A stretch of 64,000 nt of DNA from Aurantiacibacter marinus (GTDB lineage: Bacteria; Pseudomonadota; Alphaproteobacteria; Sphingomonadales; Sphingomonadaceae), in the NCBI RefSeq assembly GCF_001021555.1, contig NZ_LDCP01000001.1, positions 558,001 to 622,000 on the forward strand, in the 5' to 3' direction. Numbering within the stretch: the stretch's first letter is position 1; every line of letters begins with the position of its first letter. Below the pieces are notes generated by a model. It worked only from the letters and a program-made list of their open reading frames with translations, was not told the origin of the DNA and made no database searches. Both the position numbers and the translations under genes were made by a program. Below are positions 8,725 through 16,969 of this stretch, piece by piece.

Positions 8725-9719
8725 AATCGCGTCTTGAACTGATCAATGAACTACAAGCCCGCATCGACACGGCCCTGCTGCCGGTAATGCCAAAGGGTGA
8801 TTACGCTCTTGTCGACTTTCCGAACCATGCCAATGTTGGTGATACGGCTATCTGGCTGGGAGAAATCGCGCATTTCGATCGCGCTGGTGCAGGCATGCCT
8901 TCTTATGTCTGCCAGCTGTCTGATTATGAACGTAAAGATCTGAAGGCGGCTGTCCCATCCGGCCCCATTTTCATTCATGGCGGGGGAAATTTTGGTGACG
9001 TTTGGCCCGCCCACCAATTGTTTCGCGAACAGCTGCTGCGCGACTTTCCGGACCGCGTGATCGTTCAGCTTCCGCAGTCAATCCATTTTTCCGATCCTGC
9101 GCGTATCCAGCAAACAGCGGACGCAATCGCTACCCACCCGAACTTCCTGCTGCTGGTGAGAGACAGGCCATCATACGATCTGGCCAGCGAAAGCTTTGCC
9201 TGCCAAGTTGAACTGTGCCCCGACATGGCGTTTGCGATCGGTGCAATTGAACGGGAAAAAGCCGACATTGACGTGCTCGCGATGTTGAGGGCGGATAAGG
9301 AATCCCGGTTGAGCGAACGCGATCCGGTATTGGCCGGGGGCCGTATCGATGACTGGCTCGAAGAGCCTGCATGGCCTTTACGCATCGGCAAGGCGTTCGG
9401 GATTGCCAGTGCAGCCTTTCATGGAGGGCTAGGTGCTCGCCGCTTGGGCAAGTTCAACGGCGCTGCAGGCACCCGTTTCGAACGGGGCAAGCGCCAACTT
9501 TCGCAAGCCAACGCAATCGTAACGGACAGGCTCCATGTGCATATCATGTCCGTACTGCTTGGAATTCCCCATGCCGTGCTTGATAATTCCTACGGCAAGA
9601 TCGGGCGGTTCATGGACGAATTCATCGGAGATCTTTCGTTCGTCTACCGGGCAGATAACCTAGAAGATGCTGTGCGGTGGGCCAAAGAGGCAGCGGATGC
9701 CGGTTGCAAAGTGGATTAG
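8721..9719 (+). CDS. Polysaccharide pyruvyl transferase family protein
   Basis: A 332-residue protein of the polysaccharide pyruvyltransferase family (CsaB/ExoV/GumL group). Visible family segments are FPNHANVGDTAIWLGE near residue 34, the glycine-rich IFIHGGGNFGDVWP, IVQLPQSIHFSD, LLVRDRPSYDLA and, near the end, ANAIVTDRLHVHIMSVLLGIPHAVLDNSYGKI. These enzymes add ketal-linked pyruvate from phosphoenolpyruvate to a sugar, giving the polymer negative charge. Start ATG 8721 overlaps the flippase stop by 4 nt. The target sugar cannot be read from the sequence. Confidence 0.88.
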   Translation: MKSRLELINELQARIDTALLPVMPKGDYALVDFPNHANVGDTAIWLGEIAHFDRAGAGMPSYVCQLSDYERKDLKAAVPSGPIFIHGGGNFGDVWPAHQLFREQLLRDFPDRVIVQLPQSIHFSDPARIQQTADAIATHPNFLLLVRDRPSYDLASESFACQVELCPDMAFAIGAIEREKADIDVLAMLRADKESRLSERDPVLAGGRIDDWLEEPAWPLRIGKAFGIASAAFHGGLGARRLGKFNGAAGTRFERGKRQLSQANAIVTDRLHVHIMSVLLGIPHAVLDNSYGKIGRFMDEFIGDLSFVYRADNLEDAVRWAKEAADAGCKVD

Positions 9720-9724
9720 AGAAA

Positions 9725-10453
9725 ATGAGGACAGCCATCAAAGTGGTGAGCCTGAAATCGGCGCGTGAAAGGCGCCAGGATTTCACTGATATGGCCGAGG
9801 GAAAGGCACCCGTTTCCTGGGCATTTTTCGATGCTTGCACCGGCCTGTCTCCGCTGCTGGAATATGACCCGTCGGATGCCATCCGAAAGCATGGCAGAGA
9901 ACTGACTCCAGGGGAATTGGGCTGCTATTCGAGCCATTTCGAGATATGGCACGCACTGACTGAAGATGCTGAATTTGATCAGTATGTTGTCCTCGAAGAC
10001 GATGTCGTCGTGAATTGGCCGTACCTTGACAAGATCATCGAGCGCAATTCACGCGAAGACGGCTTCGACTACCTCAGACTGTTCTGGAAATACCCGTCAC
10101 GGCAAATTGTGAAATCTTGGCATTGGGCCGGGCACGATACGTCGATAGTTCAACTGCTAGGCCATGCATTTGGCACTCAAGGATATGTGATCCGAAAGGA
10201 AGGCGCACGTCGCTTGAAAGAGGCCTGTGAACATGTCTCTAGGCCAATTGACGACCAGATTGATCGTTCATGGAGCCACCGCATTGATAATTTGGCAGTC
10301 TTTCCTCCAGCTTTGTTTGAAATGATGGTGCCCTCTTCAATTGCATCAGAGAGATCGGCAGGGGAGGCCTCGCGATCCAAGCCATCAAAATCTGGCGGTG
10401 CGGTCGATGCTGCCAGGCGACTGTTGTTCGAGGTTTTGGCAAGATTGCCTTGA
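9725..10453 (+). CDS. Glycosyltransferase family 25 (LPS/LOS-type)
   Basis: A 242-residue protein beginning IKVVSLKSARERRQDF, the opening of family 25 glycosyltransferases. Other family features are GELGCYSSHFEIW, the DXD-containing YVVLEDDVVV near residue 92, and GTQGYVIRKEGARRL. Relatives add galactose or similar residues to LOS and other surface glycans. Start ATG 9725 lies 5 nt after the pyruvyltransferase stop; an in-frame start at 9677 would overlap that gene by 43 nt and has no family resemblance. It ends a three-gene plus-strand operon. The polymerase gene converges from the other side. Confidence 0.85.
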   Translation: MRTAIKVVSLKSARERRQDFTDMAEGKAPVSWAFFDACTGLSPLLEYDPSDAIRKHGRELTPGELGCYSSHFEIWHALTEDAEFDQYVVLEDDVVVNWPYLDKIIERNSREDGFDYLRLFWKYPSRQIVKSWHWAGHDTSIVQLLGHAFGTQGYVIRKEGARRLKEACEHVSRPIDDQIDRSWSHRIDNLAVFPPALFEMMVPSSIASERSAGEASRSKPSKSGGAVDAARRLLFEVLARLP

Positions 10454-10493
10454 GGCGGCGGAATGCCCGGATGGTTTAGGAAAGCCTCTACGG

Positions 10494-11873
10494 TCAACTT
10501 CTTCGCTGGATCTTTCTCAACACCGGCCGGGCGGCATGGCTAGCAATCTTTCTACCTTTTGCAGATGCTTCCTTCACTCCGATACCGACGGCAAGGCCTA
10601 TAAGAACAGAGAACAGCGCCTGCATCTGAAGCCAGGCAAACACTGTAAGAAGCATGACCGACAAACAGATCAGAGCTATCAATAGTCCTGCATGCAGGAT
10701 CGATTCTTCGCTCAGATCCTTCGGTTGCGATCGAGCTAGGAAGTGAATAGCAAAAACGGCGGCGACTATCATCAGGAACAGAGCTGGCAAACCATACCTG
10801 ACCGCTATTGCAAGCCAGTGACTGTCGATACTCGCAGAGACCATCCAGCCAATACGTTCGTATCCAGCATATCCAATTCCAAAAATGGGATTTTCGGCCA
10901 CAGAAGCGCTGCCATATTCCCAAATGAGGCGACGATAATTGGCTGTTTCGGGGGTCAGTGACAAATAGCGCATCACAAAACCACCAGCGCCGCCTCCAAC
11001 GAAAAGTTGCACAAAAACCAGAATGCAAGCGACCGGCACGCCGATCAGCGGCCAGTTCGCACGGCGCGTGATAGTCATGCTTGACCGCCAAAATACGGTC
11101 AGGCCAATTGCCAGGATAAGAGCCATGATTGCAGCAGAGCTTAAGGAAAAGAATCCGCAAATCGCTGCGATAACTCCAAACGCGGCGACCCGATGACGAT
11201 TGGCAATGGAAGCATAGAGAGGGAGGAAGGTGGCCATGAATAGCCCGCCGAGAATGGGATGAGGGAACGGACCCCAAGCTCGTGTAAGTCCGAGTCGAGC
11301 CTGGTACTTCGCCGAATCCTTTGCATTTTCAGGCGGGAACCATTCTAGAAACGTAAGTTTGGCCGTGGTGCTTTCATACGCCAACAAAACTCCCGTCAGC
11401 AGAAGTCCCGGCAAAAAGGCGATCAGGAGCACGCGCAACTCGCTTACGCTCCTCACACAAATCCGCATTATGAAGTAGCCTGCAAGAAGGTCCACGGTCT
11501 CGCGTCCGGCAGGCTCAAAACCGTTTGCAAGGCCTTGGTGATAAACCAGCACACCACCAATCCAGAGCGCGCACAGTATCATGCACCCGTCAACGATATT
11601 GAACTTGGGCCGTTGCCGGGTAGCTTCCACGATCAAGAATGGAACTGCGATCAATCCTAAAAACCGGAAAACAGGCAATCGAATCGTGCCTAGATCGAAG
11701 AAAAATCCAGCTGGCAGCAACAGTGAATAGCAGAAGATAATTGCGAGGATCAGCCTGCCGCTCGTGCTTTTGGGGCCAGCCTTCGGAGCGGTAGTTTCCG
11801 AAAATGACTGACGCGGCGCCCAGGTCGCCGCGCCCCTTTTGATGGGTCGACCGAATGAAAATGATGTCGACAC
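10494..11873 (-). CDS. O-antigen polymerase/ligase family membrane protein (Wzy-like)
   Basis: A 459-residue integral membrane protein with about ten hydrophobic segments. Near residues 330-350 it has the periplasmic loop IFGIGYAGYERIGWMVSASIDSHWLAIAVRYGLPALF, which matches the G..H..yl....e.Gl..l pattern of Wzy/WaaL/ExoQ proteins. Within a complete Wzx/Wzy-type locus the likely role is polymerisation of flipped repeat units, though a ligase role cannot be excluded. About 20 C-terminal residues are strongly basic. It is convergent with the GT25 gene (40-nt gap) and looks less GC-rich than the window ends, as polymerase genes often are. Confidence 0.8.
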   Translation of the reverse strand: MSTSFSFGRPIKRGAATWAPRQSFSETTAPKAGPKSTSGRLILAIIFCYSLLLPAGFFFDLGTIRLPVFRFLGLIAVPFLIVEATRQRPKFNIVDGCMILCALWIGGVLVYHQGLANGFEPAGRETVDLLAGYFIMRICVRSVSELRVLLIAFLPGLLLTGVLLAYESTTAKLTFLEWFPPENAKDSAKYQARLGLTRAWGPFPHPILGGLFMATFLPLYASIANRHRVAAFGVIAAICGFFSLSSAAIMALILAIGLTVFWRSSMTITRRANWPLIGVPVACILVFVQLFVGGGAGGFVMRYLSLTPETANYRRLIWEYGSASVAENPIFGIGYAGYERIGWMVSASIDSHWLAIAVRYGLPALFLMIVAAVFAIHFLARSQPKDLSEESILHAGLLIALICLSVMLLTVFAWLQMQALFSVLIGLAVGIGVKEASAKGRKIASHAARPVLRKIQRRS

Positions 11874-12029
11874 AAATCGCTCCAGGTCATGCTGCAGATG
11901 CTGCAGTGCAATACTTCCATGTTCGCGTCAAACCTGGCGGAAATATCCTGGCCGATATTGTAAGCTGAACGACCAGATCTTGTATGAGCACCTCTTGGTA
12001 AAAGCAGACGTTTGTGGCGCCTTTTCCCA

Positions 12030-12761
12030 CTACGACGCGCGAATGACGTGGGTCAGGACATGGGTGACAATCCAGCTTGCCAAAAGCTCGTGACCTTCTT
12101 GATTGAGGTGAAGCGCGTCTTCCGTCAGCGGAGCAAGATCGCTAACCTCGTCAAACGCCATGCTCGGATCCACGAAATATGTCTCAAGTTCGATTGCCAC
12201 TTGCCGCGCGGCGGTACGATATGGCTCCAATCGTCGCGCAATGGCTCTTGAGCCTCCTGGCAGTGGAGCAACAATGACAGATTTTGCGCCCAAAGCGCTG
12301 CAGTGGTGAACATGTTGCTCCAAGGATTGCATGTAGATTGCAATGGAGACTGGTGACCGATCACCGAGCCAGCGCCGCGGTGCCGCATCGTTCGTCCCAA
12401 AATTTATAAAGCAGATATCGGCTCTGCCAATCGCAGCCCAGCGTCGCAAACCGTCTTTGGCGGTGTCACCGCCGCGCCCCATATTAACGATTGTGACATC
12501 CACCAGCTGCCGCCCGATAAGGTCAGGAAAAGGAGACCCGTCGTGGCGCTGGGATCCGCCAGTATTGCTATCCCCCATAAATACCACAGTTGAGCTATTG
12601 CCCAGTTCAATCGGTAATTGACCCGAGGTCTCAAGATGCTGGTACGGAGCTAGCTTGACCCCGTTCTTGGCAAAATATGGAATTTCATTCCAAAGTGTTA
12701 GCAACAGAACGGCTGTCCCTGACAAGATGATTGCGCACAAAATAACTTCAATGTGCCTCAA
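12030..12761 (-). CDS. SGNH/GDSL hydrolase family protein with N-terminal membrane anchor
   Basis: A 243-residue protein with one N-terminal membrane segment (residues 5-24) and a periplasmic SGNH domain. Block I is VVFMGDSNTGG (catalytic Ser), block II has the glycine in NMGRGGDTAKDG, block III is INFGTNDA (Asn), and block V is EDALHLNQEGHE (Asp/His). Such proteins act as acetyl esterases or, in polysaccharide loci, as acyl-transfer or deacetylase partners. It overlaps the upstream acyltransferase gene by 4 nt, suggesting that the pair installs and removes, or shuttles, acyl groups on the polymer. The role is an inference. Confidence 0.82.
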   Translation of the reverse strand: MRHIEVILCAIILSGTAVLLLTLWNEIPYFAKNGVKLAPYQHLETSGQLPIELGNSSTVVFMGDSNTGGSQRHDGSPFPDLIGRQLVDVTIVNMGRGGDTAKDGLRRWAAIGRADICFINFGTNDAAPRRWLGDRSPVSIAIYMQSLEQHVHHCSALGAKSVIVAPLPGGSRAIARRLEPYRTAARQVAIELETYFVDPSMAFDEVSDLAPLTEDALHLNQEGHELLASWIVTHVLTHVIRAS

Positions 12762-13222
12762 TTGGAAATTCTCGCTTTGGCGCGGTTCTCACGTGCGATT
12801 TCCAGTTGACCGAAGGGACCGATTTTCTGATTGGACTTGATAATCCGCGCTGGGTTTCCAACAGCGATCGACGCGTCTGGAACGTGCCCTGCAACGACAG
12901 ACCCGGACCCTATGATACAATTATTTCCGACTACCGTGCCAGGTAACAGGGTCGAGCCTCCCCCTATAAAACACTGGCTGCCGACCGTTATCGGTGAAAA
13001 ACCCGAGATCGCGTCATCAGTGATAAGGAGGGTCTTGAACGCTACAAGCGTTTCCGCGCCGATCACGATACCGCCCGGCTGAGATGATCGTAACGAAGCC
13101 GCCAAAGAGAGACGAGCAGTCTCGTGCACGGACGTGCCTTTAAATACATTGAGATATCTGCGTCGTGCATCAGTCAGAATGGCTCTCAGCCACATCAGGT
13201 TATTGAGACTGCGCTTGGCCAT
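12758..13222 (-). CDS. Hexapeptide-repeat acyltransferase (LbH family)
   Basis: A 154-residue left-handed beta-helix protein. Repeats are visible as GIVIGAETLVA, PITVGSQCFIGGG, GTVVGNNCIIGSGSVV and PDASIAVGNPARII, with the closing NPA turn of CysE/LacA/WcaF-type acyltransferases. The conserved catalytic His of the acetyltransferase subgroup is not evident in the middle section, so activity is less certain than for the other two acyltransferases here. It is translationally coupled (4-nt overlap) to the SGNH hydrolase downstream and faces the plus-strand acyltransferase gene across an 82-bp divergent spacer. Confidence 0.78.
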   Translation of the reverse strand: MAKRSLNNLMWLRAILTDARRRYLNVFKGTSVHETARLSLAASLRSSQPGGIVIGAETLVAFKTLLITDDAISGFSPITVGSQCFIGGGSTLLPGTVVGNNCIIGSGSVVAGHVPDASIAVGNPARIIKSNQKIGPFGQLEIARENRAKARISN

Positions 13223-13304
13223 ATGTCGCTTCTTTCAAACCCTGTTTCCAGGCTATTGCATTGAAGCGTAGTCTAGACGGAGTCGAGATGATATCGCGGC
13301 AAAT

Positions 13305-13694
13305 ATGAACGTCAAAGCGAGAATCCGCCGTTTTGTTATGCAGCGTTATTGGAAGATGGATATCCATCCTTCGGCGCGTATTGCGAACACTGCCTATATC
13401 GACCGGACTTGGCCGGGAGGTATCCATATTGGAGCCGGCGCGATCGTCGATGAAGAAGCTTCAGTCCTAACGCATGATATGACGCGCGGTATCTATCTCG
13501 ACACTCATGTCGGGGAAGGCAGCTACTTGGGAATCAGGGCCATCGTCATGCCTGGCATCACCATCGGAAAACATTGCCATATCCTTGCGGGGGCGGTCGT
13601 GACGCGCGATGTTGCGGACGGTCAGCGGGTGGCGGGGAATCCGGCGAAGGTTGTCAACGCGCCCAAGCTGGATCACGAGATTGCGGCCATTTGA
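13305..13694 (+). CDS. Short hexapeptide-repeat acyltransferase
   Basis: A 129-residue acyltransferase of the WcaF/LacA group: MDIHPSARIANTAYIDRTWPGGIHIGAGAIVDEEASVLTHD, then YLGIRAIVMPGITIGKHCHILAGAVV and VAGNPAKVV. The His in LTHD occupies the usual catalytic position. It is at the short end for this family but has a complete set of coils. It most likely O-acetylates a glycan. It stands alone on the plus strand ahead of the spike-like pair, 66 nt before the next start codon, so co-transcription with those genes is possible. Confidence 0.8.
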   Translation: MNVKARIRRFVMQRYWKMDIHPSARIANTAYIDRTWPGGIHIGAGAIVDEEASVLTHDMTRGIYLDTHVGEGSYLGIRAIVMPGITIGKHCHILAGAVVTRDVADGQRVAGNPAKVVNAPKLDHEIAAI

Positions 13695-13760
13695 TCCTTT
13701 CCTACAAGAAAATCACTGACTTAACGACGCTGCTCCTTAATCGACCTCACGGAGCAATGT

Positions 13761-14030
13761 ATGACCATCGATCCTTTCGCCCTTTCCGGGAATAGCCTCA
13801 CGGCACCTGCTGCGCAGGCATTTGCGATAATCCCTGACGATGCCACCTCGCTGGACGTAGCCACCAAGGCGATTTTCGTCGGCACGGGCGGCGATCTTGC
13901 AGTACGTCTGGTCGATAACGACGAGGATCTGACATTCCGGAACTTGGGTAGCGGCACGATATTGGACATTCGGGTCACAGATGTCCGCTCTTCAGGAACG
14001 ACGGCTACTGACCTGATCGGCCTGATCTGA
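13761..14030 (+). CDS. Gene-transfer-agent-type spike base protein (RCAP_rcc01079/GhsA-like)
   Basis: An 89-residue protein with GGAG six bases before its ATG. Its sequence pattern matches my recollection of the spike-base family named after Rhodobacter capsulatus Rcc01079 (GhsA): an N-terminal DPFALSGNSLTAPAAQAF, a middle AIFVGTGGDLAVRLVDN, a G-T-L/I-x-I/P-x-R turn (SGTILDIRVTDV) and the closing SSGTTATDLIGLI. In R. capsulatus this protein anchors a head fibre that binds the recipient's capsule. The next gene starts in a TGATG overlap and encodes a large beta-helix, as expected for base plus spike. It could instead belong to a prophage remnant, but no other phage gene is present. Confidence 0.7.
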   Translation: MTIDPFALSGNSLTAPAAQAFAIIPDDATSLDVATKAIFVGTGGDLAVRLVDNDEDLTFRNLGSGTILDIRVTDVRSSGTTATDLIGLI

Positions 14031-16081
14031 TGCCGGGCTATGGATTTGGCGTTGGTTCGCGCACACGGACACGGCGTGAATTGCAGGCGGCGCGTGACGG
14101 CATCACCCCAGCTGCCATTGTGGCAAAGCCCTCTGCCAGCTGGGACGGCACTGCAGGCAGCGGCTTTTCGGCCGTTCCGCAAGATCCGCCGCGAACAACA
14201 GCAAAGCCAACTCTGCACCTGCTTGTGCATGACCACCAATATTTCACGGATAAATTGCGCATTCTGGCATTTGCCGCGGCAAACGATGGCGGGTCGCTGC
14301 ACAATGATATGGGCATAGCCAAGCTAGAAGCCTACTTCGAGAATGACAGCCCAGTGGAAATCGGCAGTCCCAGCTACTCAACCCTGGTCGATGCCAATGG
14401 GATTGAGCGAAGTTATTTCGGGTATTGGATAACGCTGGCCAAGCCGCTCGGCCGGTCCGGACATGGCCACCTTTATCTGAAGGCGACGCCGCGTGATCCT
14501 ACACTCCAGCCACGGGTTGTTGGCCCCTATCAGTTCAGCCCCCAGGGCAATCGTCACGATGTGGAGCTGGAAGTAGCGCCCTCGAAGCCCCAAATCACCG
14601 GCGTCCGTTATCAGTCGCTTTCCGCGGCTATTACGTGGCTGAAGTCGCAAGGGGCGCAAAACCCCAAGATAACTTGCACCGAGACTGCGACATTCAACAG
14701 CCTGTGGAGCGGCAACAACACGAATTATTTAGGTCAGGGTTATTGCATGATTGAGGCAACCGCCCCGATTACAATTACCCGCCCTCCGTTTGCCTCGAAT
14801 GGCGGCACAGAGAACATGCGATCAAAGTATGACGGCCTGTGGTTCCGTGGATCCAATATCACTTTCGATTTCAGCACTACGGAGGAAATCTATCACGAAG
14901 GCACTGCCCGTAATCACGTTCTCGACGGGGTGAACATCACGGCAGATACCGTGCTTTATAAAGGAAGCCTGCGCGCCTTGGGCTTTATGTTTCGCGGAAG
15001 TCCGATCTTCCTAGAGTGCAACATTCACCATGCGCAAAATGCGTGTATCGAGTCAGCTCTTGCTCGTGGCAATACGATCTCGAGCGGGATCAGAGATATC
15101 TTTGCGGACTCTCCGACGATTTTTTCCAACACGGTCCTTAGCTGGGACAGTGATACTTACACGACCGGCTACCCCGATACATTCAGCGTGAATTATAATG
15201 GGGCAGAGACCACGGCAACGCTGGCCTTTGATCGTGCCAGCAGAATCTTTACCGCTACATGGGGCGCGCAAAGTGCGACCTTTGTTGTATCGGCGGATTT
15301 CACCAATGACGCCTACTGGCCGCGAGGTATTGTGGCGTGGGTGAACGCAACACTGGCGGGCCTGGATGCAGGGTGGAGCGCGGCCTTACTCGACGACAAT
15401 ATCAGTCTGGGCGCGACCAAGCTTCGCGCCACAAAAGGCGCGGCCATCAATAACGGATTCGCTGCCCAAAATGTAAAGGACACTGCGCTGGCACTTTCTT
15501 CGGGCTGGGACATTCATTCCGATTGGTATCAGAAGCGTAAAGGTGGATCGCTTTTCGAAAACGTGGTGATCTTCGGAAATCGTGGCTGGGCGCTAGATTC
15601 GCAGAACATCCTGATGCAAAACGGTGAGGCGCGGGACTGGTTCATTGCGAACAACGCTTTTCACCAGAAGAACGGGCAGAGTGACCTTTCGACCCAATTG
15701 GCGGGCACTGCGCACCGCCACGTTATGATCGTTCACAACACGATGGCCAACCAGCGCCTTATGCTGCGAACTGACGGCCCTTACACAGCAGATGCTTACT
15801 GCCTGTTGGCCAATAACGTATTCCGCGAAATAAATTCGGTGGGAGGTGCGATCGCGGGCTATCCGGGTGTCGACAACCACATACACGCGGCGAAGGCAGA
15901 CACGTCGGGCTCAGTTCGAACGACTATCGGCGGCGATAGCACGACGCTTTTCGTAGACGCGGCAAATGGCGATTTCGCCGCAGCACCGCCATTACTGGCG
16001 GTAAAGAGCGCGCCGCGCCTTCCAGCGGTGCTGTTCAGCAAAATCGATGCATCTGGTGTCCCAAAGGGAGCACCCGGCTAG
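14030..16081 (+). CDS. Large right-handed beta-helix protein, putative GTA/phage-type spike
   Basis: A 683-residue protein without a signal peptide or membrane segment. The first 60 residues are Arg/Ala/Pro-rich. A beta-sandwich-like part with LEAYFENDSPVEIG and VVGPYQFSPQGNRHDVELEV follows to about 190. From about 230 to 620 there are irregular parallel beta-helix coils rich in N/G/T turns (GLWFRGSNITFDF, HVLDGVNITADTVL, FENVVIFGNRGWALDSQNILMQNG, FIANNAFHQKNG, MIVHNTMANQ, CLLANNVFREIN). It is translationally coupled (TGATG) to the spike-base gene. The absence of an export signal fits a particle-borne spike better than a secreted lyase. A capsule-binding or depolymerising role is inferred. 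Confidence 0.65.
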   Translation: MPGYGFGVGSRTRTRRELQAARDGITPAAIVAKPSASWDGTAGSGFSAVPQDPPRTTAKPTLHLLVHDHQYFTDKLRILAFAAANDGGSLHNDMGIAKLEAYFENDSPVEIGSPSYSTLVDANGIERSYFGYWITLAKPLGRSGHGHLYLKATPRDPTLQPRVVGPYQFSPQGNRHDVELEVAPSKPQITGVRYQSLSAAITWLKSQGAQNPKITCTETATFNSLWSGNNTNYLGQGYCMIEATAPITITRPPFASNGGTENMRSKYDGLWFRGSNITFDFSTTEEIYHEGTARNHVLDGVNITADTVLYKGSLRALGFMFRGSPIFLECNIHHAQNACIESALARGNTISSGIRDIFADSPTIFSNTVLSWDSDTYTTGYPDTFSVNYNGAETTATLAFDRASRIFTATWGAQSATFVVSADFTNDAYWPRGIVAWVNATLAGLDAGWSAALLDDNISLGATKLRATKGAAINNGFAAQNVKDTALALSSGWDIHSDWYQKRKGGSLFENVVIFGNRGWALDSQNILMQNGEARDWFIANNAFHQKNGQSDLSTQLAGTAHRHVMIVHNTMANQRLMLRTDGPYTADAYCLLANNVFREINSVGGAIAGYPGVDNHIHAAKADTSGSVRTTIGGDSTTLFVDAANGDFAAAPPLLAVKSAPRLPAVLFSKIDASGVPKGAPG

Positions 16082-16153
16082 AGTATACCGGTACCGTAGA
16101 AGAACCGGCTGTTCCCCAAGAATAGCTTTTGGAAACCTGATCGCGGGGATTGT

Positions 16154-16188
16154 CCCTTCCCTTCCTGTTCTCGCAGGCAAGGGAAGGG
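16154..16188. terminator. Stem-loop between convergent genes
   Basis: A 10-bp perfect inverted repeat (CCCTTCCCTT at 16154-16163, AAGGGAAGGG at 16179-16188) is extended by a CCTG/CAGG pairing in the loop. It lies between the convergent ends of the beta-helix gene and the methyltransferase gene, where a bidirectional terminator is expected. There is no clear U-tract on either side, so it may act with Rho or only stabilise 3' ends. Confidence 0.5.
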
Positions 16189-16200
16189 AGATTTCTGCGA

Positions 16201-16902
16201 TTATAGCTTGATGAGATACGGGTTAGGGCCGGGTTCCATCATGAAATCGTCGCGTTCTTGCAGGAATTCATCGACGGCGATCCTGGCGCCTCCAAAATCG
16301 TGATAGTCATCTATCAGGAAAAGCGCGCCGGTCGACATATGACCGGCGACATTATCCAGACAGTAACGGACCGGATCGTACCAATCGCAGTCGATATGAG
16401 CGAGAGCGATCTGGCCAATTTGTGCTCTGGGCAAGGTTTCCTCAAAAAGACCTTTGTGGAGCACGATCTTTGTCCCATCGACAGCCAGATTATGGTCTTT
16501 GAAAGATGTCACGACGCGATCGTAGAGATTATCCAAATATCCGTAATAAGTGTCTTCACCAATGCCCTTCGATTTCCCGTCACGGATTGCCTCATAGCGT
16601 TGGTGCGCCTTCTCCCCGTCCTTTTCCGAAGTCGGAGGCGGGATCATTTCGAACACATCGAAGCCATGAAAGCTGCGCCCCTGCGCCGACGCATATTCGG
16701 CCATCACAATGCCCGAACCGCCCAGCGCAATGCCAAATTCGCAGAAGGCGCCGGGCACCTTTTGCTTGTTGAGCTGACCTGCCGCTTTTTCAAGCCTGAG
16801 CATTTTCTGGGGCGCAAGATAGGTGAGGCGCTCGCGCCTGACCGCCCGGCTGGTCTTGCTCAGTTGAAAGGTCCGCAATTTGTTGACGATTCTCTGGCGC
16901 AT
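16201..16902 (-). CDS. TylF/MycF-like sugar O-methyltransferase
   Basis: This 233-residue protein belongs to the macrocin O-methyltransferase (TylF) group. It has an AdoMet-binding segment FCEFGIALGGSGIVMAEYA, the acidic strand HGFDVFEMIP, and the metal/active-site segment LAHIDCDWYDPVRYCLDNVAGHMSTGALFLIDDYHDFGG near residues 165-205. The paired Asp residues there are the usual Mg2+ ligands. Such enzymes methylate sugar hydroxyls. Next to the dTDP-rhamnose operon it could methylate rhamnose or another residue of the polymer. It lies 67 nt downstream of rfbB on the same strand. Confidence 0.85.
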   Translation of the reverse strand: MRQRIVNKLRTFQLSKTSRAVRRERLTYLAPQKMLRLEKAAGQLNKQKVPGAFCEFGIALGGSGIVMAEYASAQGRSFHGFDVFEMIPPPTSEKDGEKAHQRYEAIRDGKSKGIGEDTYYGYLDNLYDRVVTSFKDHNLAVDGTKIVLHKGLFEETLPRAQIGQIALAHIDCDWYDPVRYCLDNVAGHMSTGALFLIDDYHDFGGARIAVDEFLQERDDFMMEPGPNPYLIKL

Positions 16903-16969
16903 CGTTTTTCCTTAATCTTGTGACGCTTCGATGGCCGGAAGCGATAATACGGCCGGCACAGACGTGATC

